From contig CAVIUA010000024.1 in assembly GCA_963645945.1 (NCBI GenBank), positions 23,534 to 87,533 of the forward strand: a stretch of DNA of 64,000 nucleotides, given 5' to 3'. This DNA is from CAG-877 sp963645945 (GTDB lineage Bacteria; Bacillota_I; Bacilli_A; RF39; UBA660). Below, piece by piece: positions 1 to 8,754 of this stretch (its first letter is position 1; each line of letters opens with the position of its first letter). Made by a program: the position numbers and the translations under genes. The notes beneath the pieces were generated by a model. It did no database searches. It was not told where the DNA came from and saw only the letters and a list, made by a program, of their open reading frames with translations.

Positions 1-66
1 TTAGTTGACACATTAGAAGATTTAGACGATGTACAAGATGTATATTATAATTTAAAAGAAGACTAA
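1..66 (+). CDS. YebC/PmpR-family regulator, C-terminal end only
   Basis: The window opens inside a gene; the last 21 codons and a TAA are visible. The residues LEDLDDVQDVYYNLK match the conserved end of the YebC/TACO1 family, whose members end in a similar DLDDVQ-VY-N pattern. The family is described as DNA-binding regulators or ribosome-associated translation factors. The gene is followed by an intrinsic terminator, so it ends its own transcript before ruvA. The call rests on a short tail, so family membership is likely and function is not shown. Confidence 0.75.
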   Translation, partial: LVDTLEDLDDVQDVYYNLKED

Positions 67-77
67 TATGCCAATAT

Positions 78-106
78 AGAGCCTTAATAGCTCTTTTTTC
101 TTTTTT
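78..106 (+). terminator. Intrinsic terminator after the YebC-type gene
   Basis: AGAGC (78-82) pairs with GCTCT (90-94) around a 7-nt loop, followed by a T-rich tail to 106. A TATAAT at 117-122 just downstream could be the -10 of the ruvA promoter; no good -35 is seen. Confidence 0.8.
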
Positions 107-139
107 AGTTTTAGTATATAATAAGTATGGAGTGATTTT

Positions 140-703
140 ATGTATGACTATATAATAGGAACAGTAGCAAGTATTAAAAATAATGCCATTGTTTTAGATA
201 ATTCAGGTATTGGATATTTAATTTATGTATCTAATCCATATTCATTTGAAGAAGAAAAAGAATATAAAGTTTATATTTATCAACAAATTAAAGAAGATGA
301 AAATAGTCTTTTCGGCTTTAAAAATTTAGCTGAAAAAGAATTGTTCCTAAAACTAATTAGTGTTAAAGGACTAGGTTGTAAAATGACTTTACCAATGTTA
401 GCTTTAGGAAATGTAGAAGGAATAATGGATGCCATTGAAAGAGAAAATATTTTATATTTAAAGAAGTTCCCTAAAATAGGTGAAAAACTAGCTCGTCAAA
501 TTATCCTAGATTTAAAAGGAAAACTAGAGTTCATTGGCGTTGGTATTTCCGATGATGAAGTAAATAATGCTGAAGAGTTGAAAGAAGTATTAATAGGGTT
601 AGGTTATAAAGATAAAGAAATTAAAGGTGTTATCTCTAAAGTTAATAAAGATGCCTCAATTGAAGAACAAGTAAAAGAAGCCTTAAGATTATTGTTGAAA
701 TAG
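140..703 (+). CDS. ruvA: Holliday junction branch migration protein RuvA
   Basis: RuvA forms the tetramer that clamps the four-way junction and loads RuvB during recombinational repair. At 187 aa it is slightly short for the family. The N-terminal OB fold begins MYDYIIGTVASI; the middle carries the two helix-hairpin-helix motifs (VKGLGCKMTLPML near residues 75-87 and FPKIGEKLARQII near 109-121); the last ~45 residues are the small RuvB-binding domain (EELKEVLIGLGYKDKEI). The start follows a GGAGTGA Shine-Dalgarno sequence. It is the first gene of ruvA-ruvB-queA-tgt, all spaced by 10-13 bases. Confidence 0.95.
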   Translation: MYDYIIGTVASIKNNAIVLDNSGIGYLIYVSNPYSFEEEKEYKVYIYQQIKEDENSLFGFKNLAEKELFLKLISVKGLGCKMTLPMLALGNVEGIMDAIERENILYLKKFPKIGEKLARQIILDLKGKLEFIGVGISDDEVNNAEELKEVLIGLGYKDKEIKGVISKVNKDASIEEQVKEALRLLLK

Positions 704-716
704 GAGGGAAAGTATT

Positions 717-1718
717 ATGGAAAACGAAAGCGTTATAAAAAAATATTCACTTGAAGATGACCAAGTAATAGATAATACAATTCGTCCGGAAACAATTGAA
801 GAATACATTGGCCAAAGTGAAGTAAAAGAAAATATTAAAGTCTTTGTTGAAGCTGCTAAAATAAGAAATGAAGCCTTAGACCATGTTTTATTATATGGAC
901 CTCCAGGGCTTGGTAAAACAACGTTAGCTTTTATTATTGCTCATGAATTAGGTACAAAAATAAAAACAGCTTCCGGTCCAAGTATTGAAAAAACAGGTGA
1001 TTTAGCCGCTATACTTTCATCACTTGAACCAGGTGATGTCTTATTCATTGATGAAATTCATAGAATGCCAAGATATATTGAAGAAGTATTATATCCAGCT
1101 ATGGAAGACTTTTCTCTTGATATTATCGTTGGTAGTGAAGGTAACACTAGAAATATAAAAATAGATTTACCACCATTTACTCTTGTCGGAGCAACGACTC
1201 GTGCCGGGGATCTATCAGCTCCGTTACGTGACCGTTTTGGTATTATTTCAAAATTACAATTCTATACAACAGAAGAGTTAACTGAAATAGTAAAAAGGAC
1301 ATCTCGTGTTTTAAATATGGAAATAGATGATGATGCCGCTTGTGAATTAGCTAAACGCAGTAGAGGAACACCAAGAATCGCTAATAGATTATTTAAAAGA
1401 GTTAGAGATTTTGCACTTGTAAAAGGTACAGGCAAAATAGATTTAGACATAACCAAAGAGTCTCTTGAAAGACTTCATATCGATAAAATTGGCCTAGATA
1501 AAACTGACCATGACTTGTTACTAGCCATTATTAATAAATTTAATGCTGGCCCAGTTGGAATAGAAGCTCTTAGTAGTTCTATCGGTGAAGAAGTAACGAC
1601 AATAGAAGATGTATATGAACCATACTTATTACAAACAGGCTTATTAAAAAGAACTGCTAGAGGACGTATGGTAACAGATAAAGCCTATGAAATATTAGGC
1701 ATAGAAATAAAAAAATAA
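717..1718 (+). CDS. ruvB: Holliday junction branch migration ATPase RuvB
   Basis: RuvB is the AAA+ hexameric motor that drives branch migration with RuvA. Visible motifs are Walker A GPPGLGKTT at residues 61-69, Walker B LFIDEIH at 109-115, sensor 1 VGATTRAG and the arginine-finger region LRDRFG, then the C-terminal winged helix (GLLKRTARGRMVT). The length, 333 aa, is standard. A strong AGGAGGG site lies 8 bases before the ATG. It is 13 bases downstream of ruvA and the two must be co-transcribed. Confidence 0.97.
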   Translation: MENESVIKKYSLEDDQVIDNTIRPETIEEYIGQSEVKENIKVFVEAAKIRNEALDHVLLYGPPGLGKTTLAFIIAHELGTKIKTASGPSIEKTGDLAAILSSLEPGDVLFIDEIHRMPRYIEEVLYPAMEDFSLDIIVGSEGNTRNIKIDLPPFTLVGATTRAGDLSAPLRDRFGIISKLQFYTTEELTEIVKRTSRVLNMEIDDDAACELAKRSRGTPRIANRLFKRVRDFALVKGTGKIDLDITKESLERLHIDKIGLDKTDHDLLLAIINKFNAGPVGIEALSSSIGEEVTTIEDVYEPYLLQTGLLKRTARGRMVTDKAYEILGIEIKK

Positions 1719-1731
1719 CAGGAGGTATTAT

Positions 1732-2757
1732 ATGAAAGTTGAAGATTTTGACTATGATTTAAATGAGAACTTAATTGCCCAAAGCCCTATTAAAGATAGA
1801 GATACATCTAAATTATTAGTTTTAGATAAGAAAACTGGAGAGATAGAACATAAACATTTCTATGATATAATTGATTATTTAGAAAAAGGAGATACTTTAG
1901 TACTAAATAATACTAAAGTCTTACCCGCTCGTCTCATTGGTGAAAAAAATGATACTCATGCTGTTATTGAAGTCCTTTTATTAAAAGATTTAGGTGAAGA
2001 TGTTTGGGAATGCTTAGTGAAACCAGCTAGACGTATAAAAGTTGGAACTATTGTATCCTTTGGCCAAGGTGAATTAAAAGCAGAATGCATTAAAGAAGAT
2101 AATGAAGGTATAAGACATTTTAAATTAATTTATTCCGGTATTCTATTAGAAATACTAGAACATTTAGGTACTATGCCTTTACCACCATATATTCACGAAA
2201 AATTAGAAGATCAGTCAAGATATCAAACTGTCTACGCCAAAGAAATAGGTAGTGCCGCAGCACCAACAGCTGGACTTCATTTTACTAAAGAACTCCTAAA
2301 GAAAATTGAAGACAAAGGTGTAAATATTGCTTATGTAACTCTACACGTTGGTCTAGGAACATTTAGACCAGTCAGTGTTGATACCATAGAAGAACATAAA
2401 ATGCATAGTGAGTATTATCAAATGACAAAAGAAGTAGCCGAACTTTTAATTGAAACAAAAAAGAATAATCATAAGATTATCGCCGTTGGTACAACTAGTA
2501 CTAGAACTTTAGAAACAATAATGACAAAGTATAATGAATTTAAAGAATGTTCTGGTTGGACTGATATCTTTATTTATCCAGGATATAAGTTCAAAGCAAT
2601 TGATAATCTAATTACTAATTTTCATTTACCTAAGTCAACACTTGTAATGTTAGTATCAGCATTAGCTGGAAAAGATAATATTATGAATGCTTATAAAGTT
2701 GCTCAAGAAGAAGAGTATCGATTCTTCTCTTTTGGAGACGCAATGCTTATTAAGTAA
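1732..2757 (+). CDS. queA: S-adenosylmethionine:tRNA ribosyltransferase-isomerase QueA
   Basis: QueA transfers the ribosyl part of SAM to preQ1 in tRNA to make epoxyqueuosine, the step after Tgt in queuosine synthesis. Full length (341 aa). Family signatures seen are FDYDLNENLIAQSP at the N terminus, the AAPTAGLHFT segment near residue 180 and the C-terminal TNFHLPKSTLVMLVSA block. The order ruvA-ruvB-queA-tgt is widespread in Firmicutes. The start is preceded by AGGAGG. preQ1 synthesis genes are not in the window, so the cell may salvage the precursor; that is inference. Confidence 0.97.
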   Translation: MKVEDFDYDLNENLIAQSPIKDRDTSKLLVLDKKTGEIEHKHFYDIIDYLEKGDTLVLNNTKVLPARLIGEKNDTHAVIEVLLLKDLGEDVWECLVKPARRIKVGTIVSFGQGELKAECIKEDNEGIRHFKLIYSGILLEILEHLGTMPLPPYIHEKLEDQSRYQTVYAKEIGSAAAPTAGLHFTKELLKKIEDKGVNIAYVTLHVGLGTFRPVSVDTIEEHKMHSEYYQMTKEVAELLIETKKNNHKIIAVGTTSTRTLETIMTKYNEFKECSGWTDIFIYPGYKFKAIDNLITNFHLPKSTLVMLVSALAGKDNIMNAYKVAQEEEYRFFSFGDAMLIK

Positions 2758-2768
2758 GGAGAGTAGTT

Positions 2769-3893
2769 ATGAAAATTAAATATACTTTATTACATAAAGA
2801 TGAAAATAGTAATGCCCGTTATGGTTCATTACAAACAAATTATGGTACCTTCGAAACACCAATGTTTATGCCTGTTGGTACTAAAGCAACCGTAAAATCT
2901 TTAACACCAGAAGAATTAAAAGAAGCTCATTCGGGAATAATTCTTTCTAATACATATCATTTATGGCTAAGACCAGGTGAAGATATTGTTGATAAAGCCG
3001 GTGGCCTACATAAGTTTATGAATTATGACGGACCAATACTTACAGATTCCGGTGGCTTCCAAGTATTTTCATTAGTAAAAAATAAAGAAAAAGAAATTAC
3101 TGAAGAAGGAGTACATTTTAAAAGTCATATAGATGGTTCTAAATTATTTTTAACTCCCGAAAAATCCATTCAAATTCAAAATAAATTGGATAGTGATATT
3201 GCTATGAGTTTTGATGAATGTCCACCATATCCTGTAAGTTATGAGTACATGAAAAACTCAGTTGAACGTACTCTACGTTGGGCTGCTCGTGGAAAAAAAG
3301 CTCATTCTAATCCTAATCAGTCTCTATTTGGAATTGTTCAAGGTGGAGAATTTGAAGATTTAAGAGAATATAGTTGTAAAGAAACTGTAAAGTTAGACTT
3401 TGATGGTTATAGTATCGGTGGTACATCCGTTGGAGAAGATAAAGATACTATGTATAAAATGATTGATTATGGTATCAAATATTTACCTACTGATAAAGTT
3501 CGTTATCTTATGGGCGTAGGTGATCCAATTGATATAATTGAAGGTGTCATAAGAGGCGTTGATATTTTTGATTGTGTCTTACCAACAAGAATAGCACGGC
3601 ATGGACAAGCCTTTACAAGAAATGGTAAGATTAACTTCAATAACGCTAAATATAAAGAAGATTTTACACCTGTTGAAGAAGGTTGCGACTGTTACACTTG
3701 TAAAAATTATACCAAAGCTTATGTCCGTCACTTAATCACAACTGATGAAATGTTAGGTGGTAGACTATTATCAATTCATAATATAAGATTCTTGATAAAA
3801 CTAACAGAAGAATTAAGAGAAGCTATAAAAGAAAATAGAGTATTAGAGTATAAAGAAGAGTTTTTAAGTAAATATAATAAAAAGAATAACTAA
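2769..3893 (+). CDS. tgt: tRNA-guanine transglycosylase
   Basis: Tgt swaps the wobble guanine of GUN anticodons for preQ1. The 374-aa protein has the TDSGGFQVFSL block with the catalytic/binding Asp at residue 93, the GGTSVGE substrate loop, the RYLMGVGDP block, and the zinc site CDCYTCKNYTKAYVRHL with Cys-x-Cys-x2-Cys and a downstream His. It ends the queuosine/ruv operon, 11 bases after queA, and is followed by a convergent terminator. A GGAGAG site precedes the ATG. Confidence 0.97.
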   Translation: MKIKYTLLHKDENSNARYGSLQTNYGTFETPMFMPVGTKATVKSLTPEELKEAHSGIILSNTYHLWLRPGEDIVDKAGGLHKFMNYDGPILTDSGGFQVFSLVKNKEKEITEEGVHFKSHIDGSKLFLTPEKSIQIQNKLDSDIAMSFDECPPYPVSYEYMKNSVERTLRWAARGKKAHSNPNQSLFGIVQGGEFEDLREYSCKETVKLDFDGYSIGGTSVGEDKDTMYKMIDYGIKYLPTDKVRYLMGVGDPIDIIEGVIRGVDIFDCVLPTRIARHGQAFTRNGKINFNNAKYKEDFTPVEEGCDCYTCKNYTKAYVRHLITTDEMLGGRLLSIHNIRFLIKLTEELREAIKENRVLEYKEEFLSKYNKKNN

Positions 3894-3908
3894 AATTATT
3901 CTTTTTAT
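3877..3908. terminator. Bidirectional terminator between tgt and the convergent gene
   Basis: A perfect 13-bp inverted repeat (ATAAAAAGAATAA at 3877-3889 with its complement at 3896-3908) around a 6-nt loop. It is A-rich on the left and T-rich on the right, so it can act in both directions, matching the convergent genes on each side. Confidence 0.8.
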
Positions 3909-4195
3909 ATGTAAAAAATAGGCTTATTAGTAGCTTCAGTTTGAATAGTAGTAGTAACACTATTAGTATTAGTAGTATCATCAACTATTACTGGTCTTCG
4001 TAATTCATCAGCTATTTTAAATATTGTTTTAGCATTATTTAATATTGGCTTAACTTGATTAACAATTGGAATAGCTTGATTTATTACACCCAAGGTTTTT
4101 TGTGTACCATCCAAAAATGTACTAAAATTAAATCCTTTGGCAAGACCAGCCCATCTGCTAAATAAACTAGCTCTTGGATATGGATAGTTAAACAT
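3905..4195 (-). CDS. Small VrrA/YqfQ-like protein
   Basis: A 96-aa protein reading from ATG at 4195. An upstream in-frame ATG at 4210 would place the AGAGGTGG Shine-Dalgarno inside the gene, so the inner start is preferred. The N terminus MFNYPYPRASLF followed by a stretch with INQAIPIVNQVKPILNNAKTIF resembles the VrrA/YqfQ family of Firmicutes, which has a short Pro/aromatic head and a 'NQV.PI.....P' helix. The function of that family is not known to me. The gene stands alone on the minus strand. The C terminus is Thr/Asn-rich. Family assignment is moderate. Confidence 0.55.
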   Translation of the reverse strand: MFNYPYPRASLFSRWAGLAKGFNFSTFLDGTQKTLGVINQAIPIVNQVKPILNNAKTIFKIADELRRPVIVDDTTNTNSVTTTIQTEATNKPIFYI

Positions 4196-4292
4196 AGTCC
4201 ACCTCTTCATTCATAATATATGTCAAAGGAAATAAAAAGTTAAATAATTTATTTTCAAAACTAAAAACCTATGTTAAAATATTAATAGTATA

Positions 4293-4311
4293 GAATAAAA
4301 AGATTTTATTC
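4293..4311 (+). promoter_or_regulatory. Hairpin in the leader of the pilus platform gene
   Basis: GAATAAAA at 4293-4300 and TTTTATTC at 4304-4311 form a perfect 8-bp stem with a 3-nt loop, 26 bases before the ATG of the pilC-like gene. It might be an operator or an mRNA-stabilising hairpin; the sequence does not decide. Confidence 0.4.
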
Positions 4312-4337
4312 AATAGAAAGGTTTACGGTGATATTAG

Positions 4338-5900
4338 ATGAAATTATTTAATAAAGCAGAAAAAAAAGAAGTTTCTAATCAAGCACCAGCATCAGCTAAT
4401 CAAGCCCCAACTTCTTCTGTTTCAAATAATACAGTTCAACAGCCAGCAGTAGCAACAACACCAAGTCAGCCAAGTCAAAGTATTAATGCAACAGCAACGC
4501 CTAGTGTAATGTCCCAAGATAAAATTATGCCTCTTGTACAGGAAAATCAAAATAGTAAACCAGCACCAAGCACTAGCAATAATAAAGCACAATTACCTAA
4601 ATCAAATGCGAATCAAGCCACTACTACTGGTACTGCCAAACCAGGAGAAAAACAAGATGCAAATACAACTGATGAAAATCGTCCTAAAAGAAAATTAAAA
4701 GGTTACAGCTACGTAGTAATCAATTCAGTAAATAAAAAAGAAAAAGGATTTTTCGATGCCGAGTCAGAAGATGAAGTAAGGGCATTCTTAGAAGGCCAAG
4801 ATTATCAAGTCCTAGAAGTAAAACCAAAATCAGCTATGGATATTGATATTACTGGAACACCTAAATTAAAACCCGAAGATTTATCATTTACCTTGACACA
4901 GTTATCTACATATATAAAGTCTGGTATCCCTTTAGTTGACTCAGTCAGAATTCTAGCAAAACAAGCCAAAAAACCAGCTCATAAAAAAATATATGGGCAA
5001 GTAGTTTATGAATTATTAAAAGGAGAAAGCTTTTCAATAGCTCTTGCTAATCAAGGAAAAGTCTTCCCACCATTATTAATAAACATGGTAAAAACATCTG
5101 AAATGACTGGTGACTTACCATCAATACTAGATGATATGGCCGAATATTATACATCTATGAATCAAACAAGAAAACAAATGAAGAGTGCTATGACATATCC
5201 AATTGTTGTATTAACTATTGCCTTGGCCGTATTAGTCTTCATGTTAGTCTATCTTGTTCCACAGTTTGCCAGTATGTTTGAGTCAAATGACGCTAAATTG
5301 CCAACTATTACACTAGTTGTATTAGGAATAAGTGACTTTATTCAAAATTACTATTTATACCTAATTGGTGGATTTGTTGTAGTAATATTTATATTTAAAT
5401 ACTTACTTTCCCATGTACAGTCATTCAAATTAGCAGTGCAAACATTTCTTATGCATATGCCAGTACTTAGTAAAATAATTATCTATAATGAAATTGCTAA
5501 CTTCACTAAGACATTTGCCTCATTATTAAATCATGGTGTATTCATAACAGATAGTATGGAAATATTATCTAAAATAACAGACAATGAAGTGTTCAAAAAA
5601 ATAATTAATAAAACACTTGAAAATCTATCAAAAGGAGAACCTGTTTCAGCAGCCTTCCGTGGCGAATGGGCTATCCCTGTAGTTGCCTATGAAATGATAG
5701 TAACTGGTGAGAACACTGGACAATTAGGCCTAATGATGGAAAAAGTTTCTAACCATTTCCAAGCTATGCATAAAACAATAATTGATCAAATGAAAAGTTT
5801 AATGGAACCATTAATGATTGTTTTCTTAGCTGGAATTGTTGGTGTTATCTTACTTTCAATTGTTACACCAATGTTTAGTATATATTCACAAATCGAGTAA
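4338..5900 (+). CDS. pilC: Type IV pilus / type II secretion inner membrane platform protein (PilC/GspF family)
   Basis: Integral membrane platform on which the pilus assembly ATPase works. The 520-aa protein has an unusual first ~115 residues rich in Gln, Pro, Ser, Thr and Ala, then the two F-domain repeats (about residues 180-305, starting LTQLSTYIKSGIPLVDSVRIL, and 385-510, starting FTKTFASLLNHGVFITDSMEIL). Three hydrophobic segments lie near 285-310, 335-355 and 485-510, the expected topology. The prepilin peptidase follows 19 bases later. The partner ATPase (PilB/ComGA) is not in the window. The Gln/Pro-rich tail is longer than usual and could be a cytoplasmic linker. Confidence 0.9.
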   Translation: MKLFNKAEKKEVSNQAPASANQAPTSSVSNNTVQQPAVATTPSQPSQSINATATPSVMSQDKIMPLVQENQNSKPAPSTSNNKAQLPKSNANQATTTGTAKPGEKQDANTTDENRPKRKLKGYSYVVINSVNKKEKGFFDAESEDEVRAFLEGQDYQVLEVKPKSAMDIDITGTPKLKPEDLSFTLTQLSTYIKSGIPLVDSVRILAKQAKKPAHKKIYGQVVYELLKGESFSIALANQGKVFPPLLINMVKTSEMTGDLPSILDDMAEYYTSMNQTRKQMKSAMTYPIVVLTIALAVLVFMLVYLVPQFASMFESNDAKLPTITLVVLGISDFIQNYYLYLIGGFVVVIFIFKYLLSHVQSFKLAVQTFLMHMPVLSKIIIYNEIANFTKTFASLLNHGVFITDSMEILSKITDNEVFKKIINKTLENLSKGEPVSAAFRGEWAIPVVAYEMIVTGENTGQLGLMMEKVSNHFQAMHKTIIDQMKSLMEPLMIVFLAGIVGVILLSIVTPMFSIYSQIE

Positions 5901-5919
5901 TAATAAGGAGGATAATTAT

Positions 5920-6684
5920 ATGGAAATACTATATTTAATTATCTTTTTTATTTTAGGAAGTATTGTCGGTACAATTTCCACAATTTTAGGATTACGTATA
6001 CCAAAGAAAGAAAAAATATTAGGAAATAAACTACACTGTGACTCTTGTAGTCATGAACTAACTCGAAAAGAAACAGTTCCCTTATTTTCATACATAATTC
6101 AACAAGGAAGGTGCCGTCACTGTCATTCTAAAATAGATGTTTTATATCCATATATGGAATTTTTCACAGGACTATTATTTTCTGTTTCATATTATAGTTT
6201 TGGCTTTAGTTACGAATTATTAATAGCCCTAGGAATTGTGACATTATTAATGATTGTCACAGTTAGCGATTTAACATATTTAATAATACCAGATGAAGTC
6301 TTAATTTTCTTTAGTATTTATTTTCTAATAATTCAATTTCTAAACTCAGGATTAAAAGAAACATTAATTCATTTTGCAACTGGTATACTACTTTTTTCAG
6401 TAATGTATTTAATTATGTTTATTGGAAATAAAGCTTTAAAAAAAGAAAGTCTTGGTGGAGGAGACATTAAAATGATGTTCTTATTTGGCTTAGTACTAGA
6501 TCCTTTATTAGGAACAATTAGTATTTTTTTAGGCAGTCTTTTTGCTTTACCAATGTCTCTTCTTTTGATGAAAACGAATAATGAAAAAGTCATACCTTTT
6601 GGTCCTTTCTTACTAATAGCTTTTACATTTATATATTTTACTAAGATGACTTCTTTAGATGTCTTAAAATTCTTAGGATTTTAG
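5920..6684 (+). CDS. pilD: Prepilin peptidase (A24 family)
   Basis: Membrane aspartic protease that cleaves prepilin leaders after Gly and usually N-methylates the new terminus. ATG at 5920 is chosen because AAGGAGG lies 8 bases upstream; an earlier in-frame start would overlap pilC. The 254-aa protein has the zinc-binding CDSC...CRHC loop (residues ~42-70), the first catalytic Asp in VSDLTYLIIPDE and the second in the GGGDIKMM (GxGD) motif, plus about seven hydrophobic segments. It forms an operon with pilC. The prepilin-like protein at 46,752 is a plausible substrate. Confidence 0.93.
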   Translation: MEILYLIIFFILGSIVGTISTILGLRIPKKEKILGNKLHCDSCSHELTRKETVPLFSYIIQQGRCRHCHSKIDVLYPYMEFFTGLLFSVSYYSFGFSYELLIALGIVTLLMIVTVSDLTYLIIPDEVLIFFSIYFLIIQFLNSGLKETLIHFATGILLFSVMYLIMFIGNKALKKESLGGGDIKMMFLFGLVLDPLLGTISIFLGSLFALPMSLLLMKTNNEKVIPFGPFLLIAFTFIYFTKMTSLDVLKFLGF

Positions 6685-6705
6685 AAAGTTAAACTTTCTT
6701 TTTTT
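6683..6705 (+). terminator. Intrinsic terminator after pilD
   Basis: AGAAAGT (6683-6689) pairs with ACTTTCT (6693-6699) across a 3-nt loop and is followed by T residues to 6705. The left arm overlaps the pilD stop codon. Confidence 0.8.
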
Positions 6706-6740
6706 ATTTATTTATTGTACTATATATCTAGGTGATAACT

Positions 6741-8060
6741 ATGCATAGTACTATAACAATTTTACCTGCTGATACTTATACAGTAGTTAATAAAACTGTT
6801 TTATCAGAAAATGATCATAAACTAATAACGATGTTGTATCAACCAGTAATTGGTCATACCGCAACATCACTATATTTTACTTTAATAGACGACCTAGATA
6901 AATTAGAAGTAATGAGTGATGACTTAACTCATCATCATCTTATGGCAACAATGCAATTAAAACTAGAAGATATAGTTATCGCAAGAGAAAAACTTGAAGC
7001 TATCGGTCTTTTAAAAAGTTACTTGAAAAAGGGAAGCATTAATCATTATGTTTATTTAATATATTCGCCAGTATCAGCACATGACTTTTTTACACATCCT
7101 ATTTTAAATGTTGTCTTATATAATAATTTAGGAAAAAAAGAATATGAAAAGTTACTAAATTATTATAAAACTCCAAAAGTAAGTCTTAAAGATTATGAAG
7201 ATATAACAAGTAATTTTGATGATGTATTTACATCGGTAAAAGGTAATATATTAGATATGTCAGAAGAAGTAGATATTACTAAAAAAGATTCAAATAATAT
7301 TTTAATAAATAAAGGAATAGATTTTAACTTACTTATATCAAGTATTCCAGATAATATAGTTACTGATAAAACATTTACTAAAGATATTAAAGAATTAATA
7401 AATGCCTTAAGTTTTACATATAACTTAAATACTCTAGATATAAAAGGTTTAGTATGTGATTCAATCAATGAAAAAGGTCTAATTGATAAAACACGTCTTC
7501 GTAAAGCTTGTAGAGATTATTATCAATTTGAATCAGCAGGTTCTCTTCCAACCTTAATATATAATAAACAGCCAGATTACTTAAAAAAGCCTAAAGGTGA
7601 TAATTCCAAAAGAGCTAAAATGATTTATACCTTTGAAAATATAAATCCATATCAGTTGTTAAAGGCTAAATATAAAGGCGCAGAGCCAACAGATAGAGAT
7701 AAAAGATTAATAGAAAGTCTTTTAGTAGATCAAAAACTAAATCCAGGAGTTGTAAATGTATTAATATCTTATGTATTAAAAACAAATAATCAGCAACTAA
7801 AGAAAAGCTATGTTGAAACAATAGCTGGTCAATGGAAAAGATTAAATATTGAAACAGTAGAAGATGCCATGGATATTACAGAAAAGGAACATAAGAAATT
7901 AAAGAAGTTATTTAATAAAAACTTAGAAAAACCAAAAACAAAAACTGAAAAGTCAGTTAAAGAAGAATTACCAGCTTGGTTTAATAAAAAACTAGATAAA
8001 GAAGAAGCAAGTGAAGAAGATATTAAAGAAATGGATGATATTCTATCAGGACTTGTCTAA
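6741..8060 (+). CDS. dnaB: Replication initiation and membrane attachment protein DnaB (Bacillus type)
   Basis: This is the Firmicutes primosome protein that with DnaD and DnaI loads the replicative helicase, not the E. coli helicase. The N-terminal winged-helix domain is recognisable (MLYQPVIGHTATSLYFTL, then AREKLEAIGLLKSY near residues 80-100), and the C-terminal half carries the DnaB/DnaD-type helical region (INPYQLLKAKYKGAEPTDRD, NPGVVNVLISYVLKTN). ATG at 6741 follows AGGTGAT; a GTG nine bases earlier is in frame but lies over that site. 439 aa. The dnaI gene that normally follows is absent here. Confidence 0.85.
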   Translation: MHSTITILPADTYTVVNKTVLSENDHKLITMLYQPVIGHTATSLYFTLIDDLDKLEVMSDDLTHHHLMATMQLKLEDIVIAREKLEAIGLLKSYLKKGSINHYVYLIYSPVSAHDFFTHPILNVVLYNNLGKKEYEKLLNYYKTPKVSLKDYEDITSNFDDVFTSVKGNILDMSEEVDITKKDSNNILINKGIDFNLLISSIPDNIVTDKTFTKDIKELINALSFTYNLNTLDIKGLVCDSINEKGLIDKTRLRKACRDYYQFESAGSLPTLIYNKQPDYLKKPKGDNSKRAKMIYTFENINPYQLLKAKYKGAEPTDRDKRLIESLLVDQKLNPGVVNVLISYVLKTNNQQLKKSYVETIAGQWKRLNIETVEDAMDITEKEHKKLKKLFNKNLEKPKTKTEKSVKEELPAWFNKKLDKEEASEEDIKEMDDILSGLV

Positions 8061-8081
8061 AAAAAATAATAATGGTATAAT
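8053..8081 (+). promoter_or_regulatory. Promoter TTGTCT-17-TATAAT for the HD-domain gene
   Basis: -35 TTGTCT at 8053-8058 overlaps the end of dnaB, spacer 17, -10 TATAAT at 8076-8081 with an upstream TGG (extended -10). The -10 sits in a small palindrome GGTATAATACC. Transcription from here would give a leader of about 125 nt. Confidence 0.6.
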
Positions 8082-8212
8082 ACCTAAAGCAGTTCTGATA
8101 TGTAAAAAAATGTCAAAATATTAAACCTAAATATCTAAACATTTTATAGAAGAAGTGACTTGTGTTATTATAAAGAAGTAAACATAAGAATAGAATAATA
8201 AGAGGTTATAAA

Positions 8213-8701
8213 ATGAATAGGTATCAAAATAAAGAATTTAGAGACATTATAAATCATATCAATAATAATGAAGAGTTCCTCAAATTAAAAAATATAAAAC
8301 ATCATGGTATAACTAGATATGAACATTCAATGAGAGTAGCCTATTATTCATATAAAGTCACAAAATTATTACACCTAGATTACAAAGAAACAACAGAAGC
8401 TGCATTACTACATGATTTTTTTCAAGAAGAAGTTTCTGATAAGAACTTTGTAGCCAGACTAAGAAAGCATCCTAAATGTGCTTTAAAAAACGCTACTGAT
8501 AACTTTGAATTAAGTGAAAAACAAATGGATATTATAAAAAGCCATATGTTTCCAATTACATTTACACCACCAAAGTATTTAGAAAGTTGGATAGTTGATG
8601 CAGTCGATGATATATCCGCTATACAAGAACGTGGAATAGTAATAAAACAGCATGCAAAAGTAGTAGGAACATTTTTGTTAATATTATTAATTAATCATTA
8701 A
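8213..8701 (+). CDS. HD-domain phosphohydrolase-like protein
   Basis: A 162-aa protein with an HD pattern: HSMRVAYYSY (first His near residue 38), then AALLHDFF (His-Asp near 67-68), and a distal Asp in WIVDAVDD. HD proteins are metal-dependent phosphohydrolases acting on nucleotides or related compounds. The C terminus (VVGTFLLILLIN) is hydrophobic and may contact the membrane. It has its own promoter and terminator. The substrate cannot be told from sequence. The start follows AAGAGG. Confidence 0.75.
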   Translation: MNRYQNKEFRDIINHINNNEEFLKLKNIKHHGITRYEHSMRVAYYSYKVTKLLHLDYKETTEAALLHDFFQEEVSDKNFVARLRKHPKCALKNATDNFELSEKQMDIIKSHMFPITFTPPKYLESWIVDAVDDISAIQERGIVIKQHAKVVGTFLLILLINH

Positions 8702-8708
8702 GTTAATG

Positions 8709-8728
8709 AAGGGAACAATCCCTTTTTT
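8709..8728 (+). terminator. Intrinsic terminator after the HD-domain gene
   Basis: AAGGGA (8709-8714) pairs with TCCCTT (8719-8724), 4-nt loop, T run to 8728. Confidence 0.85.
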
Positions 8729-8754
8729 AAATAAAAAGGAAAGAAGGAATAAAT

